Positions 56,079-64,000 of a stretch of DNA of 64,000 bases are shown in pieces (position 1 is the first letter of the stretch; each line of letters begins with the position of its first letter). Under the pieces are notes generated by a model. That model did no database searches and was not told the origin of the DNA. It worked only from the letters and a program-made list of their open reading frames with translations. Origin of the DNA: Luzula sylvatica. Its lineage: Eukaryota > Streptophyta > Magnoliopsida > Poales > Juncaceae. The translations under genes were made by a program, and so were the position numbers. Location of the stretch: the NCBI GenBank assembly GCA_946800325.1, contig OX326961.1:12460215-12524214 (forward strand), read 5' to 3'.

Positions 56079-56283
56079 TAAAGTAATAATTAAACAAGAG
56101 GAGAGAAATAAATTGATTGTATTATGTTTTGATGATCTTATTACATTGATTACATTGAGTACCATATTTATTTATAGCAAGATTAGTAAGAAAAGAAAGA
56201 CAATCTTATCCTAACTAACCTAGCCACATCATCAAAGAGCAAGTCATGGTGTAGCATTAAATGAATGAAATACATGAGGTTAT
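56079..56283 (-). mobile_element. 205-bp insertion in the 3' flank of gene 2, LTR-like
   Basis: It interrupts sequence that is continuous behind gene 1 and the pseudogene. TAATTAA repeats on each side (56,072-56,078 and 56,284-56,290). Read on the minus strand it has CTATAAATAAATA followed by a run ending ATTTATTTCTCTCCTCTTG, which looks like the TATA-to-end part of an LTR. A complete LTR is not shown. Confidence 0.4.
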
Positions 56284-56290
56284 TAATTAA

Positions 56291-56638
56291 CACCTTTAGT
56301 TAACATATTAATTAACAAAAAATACATAATATCACAATTTCTTAATATTAATTAGTAAACATGTAAATTTTAATTGTAAATTCGGTGTGGATTAGTTATG
56401 TCTCTCTTGTTGAGAAAGAGAGAGGAGAAGAACATGCATGATGGCACTGGAGAGGAACTACTAAATTTTGTAATTTCATTATTTTTGTAGTAACCAGTAA
56501 TGGGCCCGTATTGATAAGTTGTGGTGACGTATGGAATTTGTTTTAAATGCGTATTGATAAGTTTGTTAGTGATGTAGAGGCGAGGTTGTTTTGTTTTAAT
56601 CGTATAAAAAATATGTAAGGTCCATTATTGGTCCATTA
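56291..56638. other. Intergenic sequence between gene 2 and pseudogene
   Basis: Nothing is recognised beyond AT-rich sequence; GGTCCATTATT is repeated at 56,620 and 56,630. Confidence 0.55.
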
Positions 56639-56647
56639 TTTTAAAAT

Positions 56648-56866
56648 GGGAGTTCTATGATAGGTCCATTATTTTATGATAACTTTTTTTTGAAAAAATA
56701 TTTAAAAATATTTTAAATATTACCAATTAATTATATATAATTTTTATTTTGTATATTGTTAAATAATAAAATATATTTGAATCTTACAAAAAAAATTATT
56801 ATTTAACAAAATATTTTTTGAAAAAAAAAATATCAAAAAAAAAATAAGTATATCATAGAACTCTCC
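56648..56866. mobile_element. 219-bp MITE with perfect 9-bp target duplication
   Basis: The left end is GGGAGTTCTATGATA; the right end, reversed, is GGAGAGTTCTATGATA. TTTTAAAAT flanks it exactly at 56,639-56,647 and 56,867-56,875. The interior is almost pure A/T. The terminal motif and duplication length suggest a Mutator-like MITE related to that at 52,297. It abuts the broken end of the PP2 pseudogene. Confidence 0.85.
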
Positions 56867-56867
56867 T

Positions 56868-57162
56868 TTTAAAATTACAAATAACTCGCATGGTCCCGAT
56901 AATCCATTGTTTGAATCAATTCTTTCGATCAGCACTTACAAGTCAAAAGAAATAATTTCCTTAAAACCTAGACGAGGAGAGGTTTTCAAAATATGAGGCT
57001 TCTTCGAACAAAAATGGAGACTTTTACAACGAAGAAGTGGAGAATGACAAGGTGGTCATGAAATTATTGGTGGTTATGAAATTATTGGTGGTTAAAATAC
57101 TTGTAGAAAAAAATGAAATTATTGTTGAAGGTTTTGAAATACGACTTGACTCGTCAAATTAG
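56868..57162 (+). pseudogene. 3' fragment of a third F-box/PP2 copy
   Basis: It aligns with exon 4 of genes 1 and 2 from the TTTAAAATAACAAA region (the VFKITND part of the PP2 domain) to the stop codon. The F-box, exons 1-3 and the start of exon 4 are absent. About 25 bp are lost where the others encode the TRIDGWMEM segment. A short segment (GGTGGTTATGAAATTATT) is duplicated, and the frame is broken. The end still encodes a recognisable IIVEGFEIRL-like tail and its stop, and the homologous 3' flank follows to ~57,320. It is not expected to make a PP2 protein. Confidence 0.85.
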
Positions 57163-57389
57163 TGGCTGGAAATTTGTGTCTTGTTAATGATTTAATATTT
57201 TTTAGTTCTTGTGGTATCATACTTGAACGAAACTTGATTAACCTAAATGAAATTTTTTTACTTTGCCCCCAAATTTCACCACCACACCCTGTATGTCCTG
57301 ATTACCACCTTTAATTAGCATATTAATATTGATATTATTACAAAAATACATATTTATTAATTTCGATGGAATTCTTAAGAAAAATTGAT

Positions 57390-59270
57390 AATTGATGTTT
57401 TTTAAGGGTTATACTTCACTTTTTTATTTTTACGAAATTTATGAAAAAAAAATTAAATTTGCTTATGTTAGTCTTCAATTATGGAGGTAAATATGAAAAC
57501 TAAGTATTTTACTCTTGTCAGACATCAAATTTGGCATTTTTTATAGAAAATACGACGATTGATTTTTAAAAAATGTTAGAATACATTTTTTGTATTTTTT
57601 GAGTATTAATTTGAATGTGTGTGTCTTCAATTACAGATTTTTTTTTTTGTTGTTGAGAAAAATATGAAAATAAAAAACATTGTGCTTGTTTTAGACACTA
57701 ATTTGATTTTTTGTAGAAAACAAAAGATGATAAATAATTTTTTTTAAGGTGTTAGACTTCACGTTCTTGTATTGTTCATTTTTTTTTATAAAATAAATAG
57801 AATTTTGGATGTGTTAGTTTTTAATTATGGAGTTTTTTTAGGAAAAGATGAAAATTAAGTATTTTACTAGTTTTCGACATCAATTTTGATATTTTATAGA
57901 AAATTATGATAATTGATCTTTTTGAAGGTGTGAGACGTCAATTTTTTTCATTTTAACAAAAAAAAATTGGAAAAAATTGAACTTTGAATTTGGAGGTAGT
58001 ATTCAATTACTGAGTTTTTTTAGTAAAAACATGAAAGTTGAGTATTATGAGTTTTGGACATCAATTTTGGCATTTTCTAGTAAACATGATAATTAATTTT
58101 TTTGAAGGTGACTTCACTTTTTGCATTTTTGTAATTTTTTTAAAAAATAAAAATTTGCATGTTAGATATCCATTTACGAAATAATTTGAGACAAACATGA
58201 AAATTGAGTATTGTGGTTATTTTAGACATCAATTTTGGAATTTTCTACAAAAATATGATAAATGGTTTTTTTAAGGTGTTAGATATCCATTTATCATTTT
58301 TTGCAAATTTTTTAAAAAATAAAAATTCGCATGTATTAGCCTTTAATTAGGCTGTTTAATTGAGTATTACGCTTGTTTTCAACATCAATTTTGGAATTCT
58401 AGAAAAAATAAGATTTTCGACTTTTTATGAAGGTGTCAGATTTTTTTTTTTTTTTGCATTTTTGCGAAATTTTTGAAAAAAAATAATTTTTTTTGTATTA
58501 GTCTTCAATTGCGGAGTTTTTTTAGGAAAACGTGAAAATTCAGTATTTTTCTCATTTTAGATATCAATTTTAAAATTTCTCGTTTTAGGCTTCTCTTTTT
58601 GAATTTTTGCTAAATTTTGAAAAAATAAAAATTTGCTTATGCCGGTCTTAAATTACATGGTTTTTTCAAGAAAACATAAAAATTTAGTATTATTCTTGAT
58701 TAGACATTAACTTTGGCATTTTTTAAAATATGATGATTATTTTTTTCGAAGGTGTGAGACTTCAATTTTTGCATTTTTGCAATATTTATGAAAAAAAATT
58801 TGCATGTGTTAGTCTTCCATTACGGAGTTTTTTTTATGAAACATGAAAATTAAGTAGTTTCCTCAATTTAGACATTAATTTTGAGATTTTTTAGAAAAAA
58901 TGTAATGATTTATTTTTTTCAAGGTTTATACTTCACTTTTTATATATTTCAAATTTGATTTTAAAAAATACAAATTTTCTTGTGTTAATCTTCAATTACA
59001 TAGTTTTTTTTTATGAAAACATGAAAATTAAGTATTTTTCTTATTTAGACGTCACTTTTGGAATATTTTAGAAACTATAATTTATTTTTTTGAAAGTGTT
59101 AGACTTCACCTCTTGTATTTTTGCGTAAAAATACAATTACGTATGTGTTAGTCTTTAATTATGGAGTTTTTTTTTAGAAAAAATATGAATATAGAGTATT
59201 GTGCTTGTTCTAGAAAAATGTTATAATTGATTTTTAGAAATCTACACTTTTTGTATTATTGCGTTTGAAA
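57390..59270. repeat. Ancient degenerate tandem array, period about 165 bp
   Basis: TTAGTCTTCAATTA-like words followed by GGAGTTTTTTTAGGAAAA and GACATCAATTTTGG recur near 57,471, 57,617, 57,808, 57,997, 58,165, 58,338, 58,498, 58,645, 58,810, 58,985 and 59,148. Spacings are 147-191 bp. About eleven head-to-tail copies exist, heavily diverged and very T/A-rich. The sequence is unlike the 124-bp satellite. Confidence 0.8.
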
Positions 59271-60035
59271 CGCATGTATCTATCGTTTGAAAGCATATTC
59301 AAATTCCTAGGTTTTTTAAATCACTAGTGTTTGAACAAATATGAGATTCGTTCAAATGTTATATAAAGCTTTTGCTTTATTTAGTCCCAGTGACAAAACA
59401 ACCATCCTTCATTTAAACGCATAACAGTTCGTAAAAACGATTCATCATTCGTTTAAACGTATTGGCCAATCGTTCAAACGCAAGTTATATGTTTTGTTGC
59501 CGGTAACTTCTAGATCCAAAACATTAATCATTGATCAAACGCATATGGCATCCGTTTGAACATTCGATAATGTAACTTAATCTAGTTTTACAATTGTTAA
59601 GTTATTGGCTTGGGAATTTGATGATTTCGTATTAATAAATTGAACTTAAATTTAATCAAGGATAAGTTAAGGATAACTTTGAGATCATGCAAATATTGAG
59701 TGGTATCCCAACTCGTGAAACTTCATGAGCAAACTTTTGTGATCTTGAAACTAATTCTTCGTGTTCGTATTCATTTAGTAGATTATTAACAAAGCCTCCT
59801 CATAAACAAAGCCTGCTCATAAACTAATTCTTCGTTCGTATTCATTAACAAAGCCTGCTCATAAATTGAATTGAATATTAGTAAAAGTTCAAAATAGAAA
59901 TTAAACCATTTAGTTTACCTATTCAATTGGTAGATAATTAACAAAGCCTATTTGTAAATTGAATATTTGTAAAAGCTGAACAAGCAAGAATTAAAATAAA
60001 ATTACCGGCCTACTTAAGTTTTCACGAGTAGATCA
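59271..60035. other. Spacer with CGTTTGAA-type words and small duplications
   Basis: CGTTTGAA, CGTTCAAACG or CGTTTAAACG occur about eight times in both orientations from 59,270 to 59,560. AACAAAGCCT..CTCATAAA is locally duplicated three to four times at 59,790-59,960. No gene is supported. Confidence 0.55.
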
Positions 60036-60039
60036 CAAC

Positions 60040-60480
60040 CCGATTCCGATATATTAGAAAGGAGATGGGAAGAGTCAAAAATATTATCAACTAAATCGAT
60101 CTATCAAAAACTCCATCACCCGGGAGCATGTTCCGAGTGGCAAAAACAAAATTAACTACTATGATTTTATTGAAAATAAGAATGTTCATATGGCGTACAT
60201 TGCATAAACGCATCAACCCGGCCAAATTACTAGAACGAAATAAATGACCACGTGTAACCCTGTGTGAATTATGTAAGAAGCATCAAGAAACGGCAGACCA
60301 CTTATTCGTAAATTGCTCCTACACGAAAGCGGCGTGGCGGCTAACTCAAAGAATGAACCAAGCCACGCCGCGCCCCCTAATGAAGGAATCGGTTCTTCAC
60401 TTATTTGAAAAGAGAGAAATGCAAGAATTTTTCGCAACAAATCATCTTCACTGAATTGTATTGCCCTACAATCCACCGAA
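60040..60480 (+). pseudogene. LINE reverse-transcriptase zinc-binding domain fragment
   Basis: Translated on the + strand in two frames, it gives RWEESKILSTKSIYQKL, then, after a frame change, RMFIWRTLHKRINPAKLLER, a stop, and TLCELCKKHQETADHLFVNC followed by SYTKAAWRL. This is the zf-RVT signature (C-x2-C ... H ... C ... W) found near the C-terminus of plant LINE ORF2. One frameshift and internal stops make it a dead remnant. It lies opposite in strand to the LINE that begins at 60,919. Confidence 0.75.
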
Positions 60481-60489
60481 CAAGCCAAA

Positions 60490-60915
60490 CTATCAAGCAA
60501 GGCGAATAATTGAGAAATTAATTAGAATATACTTTATGTTATTTAGTTTCATCTGATTATTATAAATAATATTATTGTTGGTTATATTTATAAAATCTGC
60601 AATAAAATAATTAATCAAATAAAAATAAAATTAAAAGCATGAGGAAACAAATCTGGGTGTAGTCGTGTGGTCTAATCACAGCTCCCTAAAGGTAGATTTA
60701 CGTCCTTCTGTGTAGGAATTGTCGTTTATCTTCCTACAAGGTTCTCATCCCGAAAAGTTTTGTATCTGTCTGGTTGCACAGTCGGAGATCAGAAGCCTTC
60801 ACTCAAAAAAATATGAAATTCTTCAAGCTAACTTTCATGAAATGTATTGTGATACCGACTGATAGAATAAAATAAAATCTCTCTAGTGTGTATATACTCC
60901 AGAACAAGACCTGGT
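60490..60915. other. Spacer between the two LINE remnants
   Basis: No ORF or repeat is recognised. The stretch 60,650-60,900 is less AT-rich than its surroundings. Confidence 0.5.
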
Positions 60916-60918
60916 TTA

Positions 60919-60931
60919 TTTTTTTTTTTTT
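60919..60931 (-). other. Poly(A) tail of the LINE
   Basis: Thirteen consecutive T on the + strand mark the poly(A) 3' terminus of the minus-strand element. Confidence 0.7.
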
Positions 60932-60937
60932 GAAGTA

Positions 60938-60970
60938 GAACCTAGAGCACGAAACGTGCTCTTACGGTTC
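60938..60970 (-). ncRNA. Stem-loop at the 3' end of the LINE RNA
   Basis: AGAGCACG (60,944-60,951) and CGTGCTCT (60,955-60,962) pair around a three-base loop. GAACC (60,938-60,942) and GGTTC (60,966-60,970) add an outer stem across a small internal loop. It lies six bases from the poly(A) tract, where some LINEs have an RNA structure read by their own reverse transcriptase. Confidence 0.65.
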
Positions 60971-61041
60971 TTCTATTTTTGATTAAAATAAGATAAGAAA
61001 TACATATGGTTGTTACGGAAAATCCGTAATCCTGAACCTTA

Positions 61042-61900
61042 CAAAAGTAATAGCTTAAGAAACTTAAAAAACCTGATAACAACAATTCCCACAACTATAT
61101 TCTTGCCATGATCCAGGAGTGCAATGTATTCTTGACTTCTGTTTCGATTAGAATCGGCATTCGTCCCTTCTTTTTGAAAATTCGATTGTTGCATTATTTT
61201 CATATCGCCCATATGCATGTCGTCCGGATTCTTATGATTTCTGGACTGGAAGAAGTTGTCGCATTGCGTATGAAGTCCCAAGTAGCCAAAAAATTTGTCG
61301 GAGTGTTATTATAATGAGTACCACATTTATTTAGACAGTCCAGAGAGAATGGACGTGTGAGAAAGAGATGTATAACCGCCTCGAAGTGATTGTGACGTAG
61401 AACACATGAGTCCCCGTGTGGGCAACCCCGTTTAGAAAGATTTTCCCGAGTCAAAATCTTATTATGGCTGACAAGCCAAATGAACAGTTTAATTTTGGTG
61501 GGATTTTTAATAGAAATAGCTGATTGACCCAATCAACCGTAATACCTGTATTGCTAATCAATCGGTAAACATTTTTAGTGGAGAATCTTACTAACTGTGA
61601 GTTTGAATTTGTAGAAGGTTCGTCTAATGGATCGGAAATGTGGGAGGGAGATGTAGATAGAATACGGTAAACAGGCATTAATTTTTCAAATCTTTGAAGA
61701 AATACGAGATGAAACCTTGCGTATTTTTGAGATATCCGAGACATCAAAAATACCATAGATGTCCTTGATAGAGGTTGTCCAAGTGGCGTTAGAATCAAAA
61801 TCGATCTTGAACAGCCATTTGATGAGGAGGCTTTTGTTTTGTAATTCCAGATCCTCCGTAGAAGACCAGTAACACGCATCCCCAAATTTATCTTATCAAG
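61042..61900 (-). pseudogene. C-terminal remnant of LINE ORF2
   Basis: On the minus strand, ELQNKSLLIKWLFKID then ATWTTSIKDIYG matches the post-RT segment common in plant LINE ORF2 (NKALLxKWLWR ... W ... YG). Further on, LLKIPPK and, in another frame, IKLFIWLVSHNKILTRENLS followed by KRGCPHGDSCVLR and HFEAVIHLFLTRPF form a zf-RVT domain. Two expected cysteines are R (VLR, LTR). At least two frame changes separate the parts, so it is non-functional. The RT core upstream is missing. Confidence 0.75.
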
Positions 61901-62184
61901 AAAGAAGATGGAGTTAGCAGATGCAAACTTTTAGAAATGCTTAAGTAGTTCATCGATGGTGGTATCATTTATGTTAGTAGTGGTATCAAGGGGAGAGTAG
62001 GGCATAATGGACTCAGAGAGTAGCTAGGTAGGGGAGAGAAGATCCTCTGGCACTGCCAGTTGATGCCTTTCATGGAGTTCTGCCATGTCCAGATACGATT
62101 GATAGAGAGTGGCCTGTAGATTGGCTAAAAATGAAAGTCAGACATAGACATAGACATCAACCTTTTAATTTGTAAATTTATTGT

Positions 62185-64000
62185 TCATGTTTTGAAGTTC
62201 TGATCAGGGTTAGTAATCCCACAGAAAGCTTCAATTTCATGAATTGTTTGCATAGAGAGTCCCGTTTGTATTGTGAGATCATCTTGCAAAGCCTGAATGG
62301 CCGTTTCTTTATTTTTAATTTTCTTCTTCAGAGATTTAGAAGTAGCGCACTTTTGTTTGATCTTTTTATTTTCCTTTTTGTTAGACATTTTAGAGAAGGC
62401 CGCTTCTTTAAAAATCTTTTCGCGAAGGAAAAATGGGCCATGATTAATGAGTTTAGAGCTCTTCTTAGCAGGTTGAACTTTACTACATGTGGCTTTTTTT
62501 AAACGTAAAGTTGAGAGAGAACCTTCTTCCTGAGACGCGGGAAGAGAGGCATGGAAGGTAGATTCTTCTTCACCATCCACTGATTCGAATGCTGGTTGGG
62601 TAGCACTCTTTGTCACGGTTAAGGACTCGCCTTCACCTTCTTTGAAAGAAGAAATCTTGGTAATAGGGTTTAGCTTTTGGAAGAAATACGTAATCTTCAT
62701 GTTATGTGGATCTTCCGCCAGTAACCTCCTTGCGGCCTCGTTAGTTGTTTGTCCAAATGGCTGGCGGTTCTGAGCGGTATTTGGGGAGCCAGAATTAAGA
62801 GAGAAGTTTGGCACTGAGTCTAGTAGCGTAACGTCAGATAATGCAACGAAATTCGTTGCGATTATTTGCATTGAATCAGCTAGCACCGGCTCGGAAGATA
62901 GTTCTGACTGGGCCAGATCAGAGGTTGGCAACGTACGCCTTCTCTTCTTGGACACCATCGAACCATCTTGATCGATGGGTTGGCTAGAGGAGGCAGTAGT
63001 TTGGTTTTTAGGTACCCATTTTTTTTTAGCTTTCTTTTTGTCATTCTTTGAAGAGGTGGCCTCCGGTGAAATTACCAATCCATGGGCGTTCTCACCTCGC
63101 TGGAGCCGGCTACGCATCACAGCCAACTCCTCCTCAGTGGGGGTTGTATCTTTCGGAAACCGATTCAACAATGGCTCGACGATCGAGCTGAGAGGCTCTA
63201 CCAGTATCTTTTGTCCCCTACCCGGGGCAACACTCGATGGATACATTGATTTCGGGACGAGTTTGAGATCTGTGGTGCCTATCAAGAGGGTGATGGAGTC
63301 CAGATATGATACATTGTCCACGGGACCGTGGAAAAGGATTGTACCAAATGAGCTTGTCATCTGAGCTAATTGCTCGATACAAAAAGCTTGAATTGGTATG
63401 TTATGGATACGTAACCAAACCTTAAACGGAAAGGGGGTCATAACTGAATCCACGCCCACATTCCATGGATATACAATAAAGTTTTCTAAGAGTAGAGGGG
63501 TGATGTTGTCTGAGATGAAAGCCTCTCTAGAGACCGAGTCCGGTAACGTGAGTAGGTAACGGTTATCACCAAGGAAGGCTAGCTCAACTGGATTAGGCCA
63601 GTGACAGAGAGGAGAGATGAGCTGTCTAACCATTCTTAACGTGTGATTAACTATTAGTCTGCCATCAATAATGACAGCATTGTTCTGCAATTTTGCCAGT
63701 AGTTCTAATTGCTTGTGAGTTTCATGAAGGAAAACAGGGATACATTCCGGCCTCCCCTCTGGCAAGCACGAAGGACCGAACGTCCCTCGAGGCAGTAGCG
63801 GATCGATACATTCAACCGGTTCCTGTGCCGGAATATTACAGTTGGTGTTAGCATGGCCTAACTTGCCACAATTAGAACATCGGCGGGTGTTAGAACACCC
63901 TGAAATAGTATGGCCTAGCTCCAAACATTTGTAGCACCTACGGAACCAAATTGGATGACTACGGCTCTGTGGTAGTGGGAAGACTAGAGGCATGGAGCCG
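62185..64000 (-). CDS. LINE ORF1 (gag-like) with two CCHC zinc knuckles, 5' partial
   Basis: The frame is open from the window edge to a TGA at 62,185-62,187; the first ATG inside is at 63,993, giving 602 aa, but the frame continues upstream. Counting from that M, two zinc knuckles lie at residues 20-33 (CYKCLELGHTISGC) and 39-52 (CSNCGKLGHANTNC), both C-x2-C-x4-H-x4-C. Residues ~85-250 resemble a DUF4283-type domain (FKVWLRIHNIPIQAFCIEQL). The rest is polar with basic clusters (KKKAKKKW, KKRRR, KKENKKIKQK), fitting nucleic-acid binding. ORF1 proteins of L1-type LINEs coat the element RNA. The long open frame contrasts with the ruined ORF2. A host zinc-knuckle protein is the alternative, but the LINE tail on the same strand argues for a LINE. 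Confidence 0.75.
   Translation of the reverse strand, partial: GSMPLVFPLPQSRSHPIWFRRCYKCLELGHTISGCSNTRRCSNCGKLGHANTNCNIPAQEPVECIDPLLPRGTFGPSCLPEGRPECIPVFLHETHKQLELLAKLQNNAVIIDGRLIVNHTLRMVRQLISPLCHWPNPVELAFLGDNRYLLTLPDSVSREAFISDNITPLLLENFIVYPWNVGVDSVMTPFPFKVWLRIHNIPIQAFCIEQLAQMTSSFGTILFHGPVDNVSYLDSITLLIGTTDLKLVPKSMYPSSVAPGRGQKILVEPLSSIVEPLLNRFPKDTTPTEEELAVMRSRLQRGENAHGLVISPEATSSKNDKKKAKKKWVPKNQTTASSSQPIDQDGSMVSKKRRRTLPTSDLAQSELSSEPVLADSMQIIATNFVALSDVTLLDSVPNFSLNSGSPNTAQNRQPFGQTTNEAARRLLAEDPHNMKITYFFQKLNPITKISSFKEGEGESLTVTKSATQPAFESVDGEEESTFHASLPASQEEGSLSTLRLKKATCSKVQPAKKSSKLINHGPFFLREKIFKEAAFSKMSNKKENKKIKQKCATSKSLKKKIKNKETAIQALQDDLTIQTGLSMQTIHEIEAFCGITNPDQNFKT

Larger units (their letters stand above)
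60919..64000 (-). mobile_element. Internally deleted LINE, 5' end beyond the window
   Basis: On the minus strand the order is ORF1 (from 64,000 down to 62,185), a ~300-bp junction, the C-terminal third of ORF2 (~61,900 to ~61,042), a 3' UTR with a stem-loop, and poly(A) seen as 13 T at 60,919-60,931. The endonuclease and reverse-transcriptase core, normally several kb in ORF2, is absent. Any target duplication cannot be tested because the 5' end is outside the window. Confidence 0.8.

Noticed and set aside
55963..56214. 83-codon frame behind gene 2
   Set aside because: It spans the 3' flank and the LTR-like insertion; chance frame.
60213..60500. 95-codon minus-strand frame
   Set aside because: It is antisense to the + strand LINE zf-RVT fragment, which has recognisable motifs.
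61039..61314. Small frames on both strands over the LINE tail
   Set aside because: The + frame is antisense. The minus frame may be the extreme ORF2 C-terminus but shows no motif of its own.
62239..63364. Plus-strand frames of 87 and 129 codons
   Set aside because: They are antisense to the ORF1 frame with its zinc knuckles.

Overview
This is nuclear DNA of a flowering plant. It is AT-rich and contains spliced F-box/phloem-protein-2 genes, MITEs and plant-type LINE remnants. Nothing in it looks bacterial. About 63% of the window is one satellite array; the rest is a gene-bearing flank crowded with small transposons.

Positions 1 to ~40,300 hold a head-to-tail array of a 124-bp monomer, roughly 325 copies. 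All copies share one orientation, no other element interrupts them, and the array runs off the left edge of the window. Larger blocks are superimposed on it: shifts of 3,219, 5,193, 6,318 and 863 bp bring near-identical stretches into register. The last ~400 bp are strongly diverged monomers, as expected at an array edge. A 124-bp centromeric satellite next to genes brings to mind the holocentric woodrush Luzula, whose main centromeric satellite (Lusy1) I recall as 124 bp. That is recollection plus inference; I have not compared sequences.

From ~40,300 to 57,300 lie two intact four-exon F-box/PP2 genes (41,584-42,825 and 53,834-55,934) and a 3' pseudogene fragment (56,868-57,162), all on the + strand and evidently products of local duplication. 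The encoded proteins (272 and 280 aa by my splicing) would act as substrate receptors of SCF ubiquitin ligases, with a lectin-like PP2 domain. Between the genes, 46,945-52,022 is an unusual chain of TIR elements from four families, each separated from the next by a (TA)n microsatellite. One is a 2.3-kb fold-back element (48,124-50,431) made of four palindromic units. Other MITEs have perfect 9-bp target duplications (45,071-45,386; 45,778-46,049; 56,648-56,866). A hAT-like MITE is nested inside an older MITE in intron 2 of the second gene.

From 57,390 to 59,270 there is an ancient, degenerate tandem array with a period near 165 bp. From 60,040 to the right edge are two LINE remnants in opposite orientation. 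The minus-strand one keeps a long ORF1 with two zinc knuckles, has lost the endonuclease and reverse-transcriptase core of ORF2, and ends in a stem-loop followed by poly(A).
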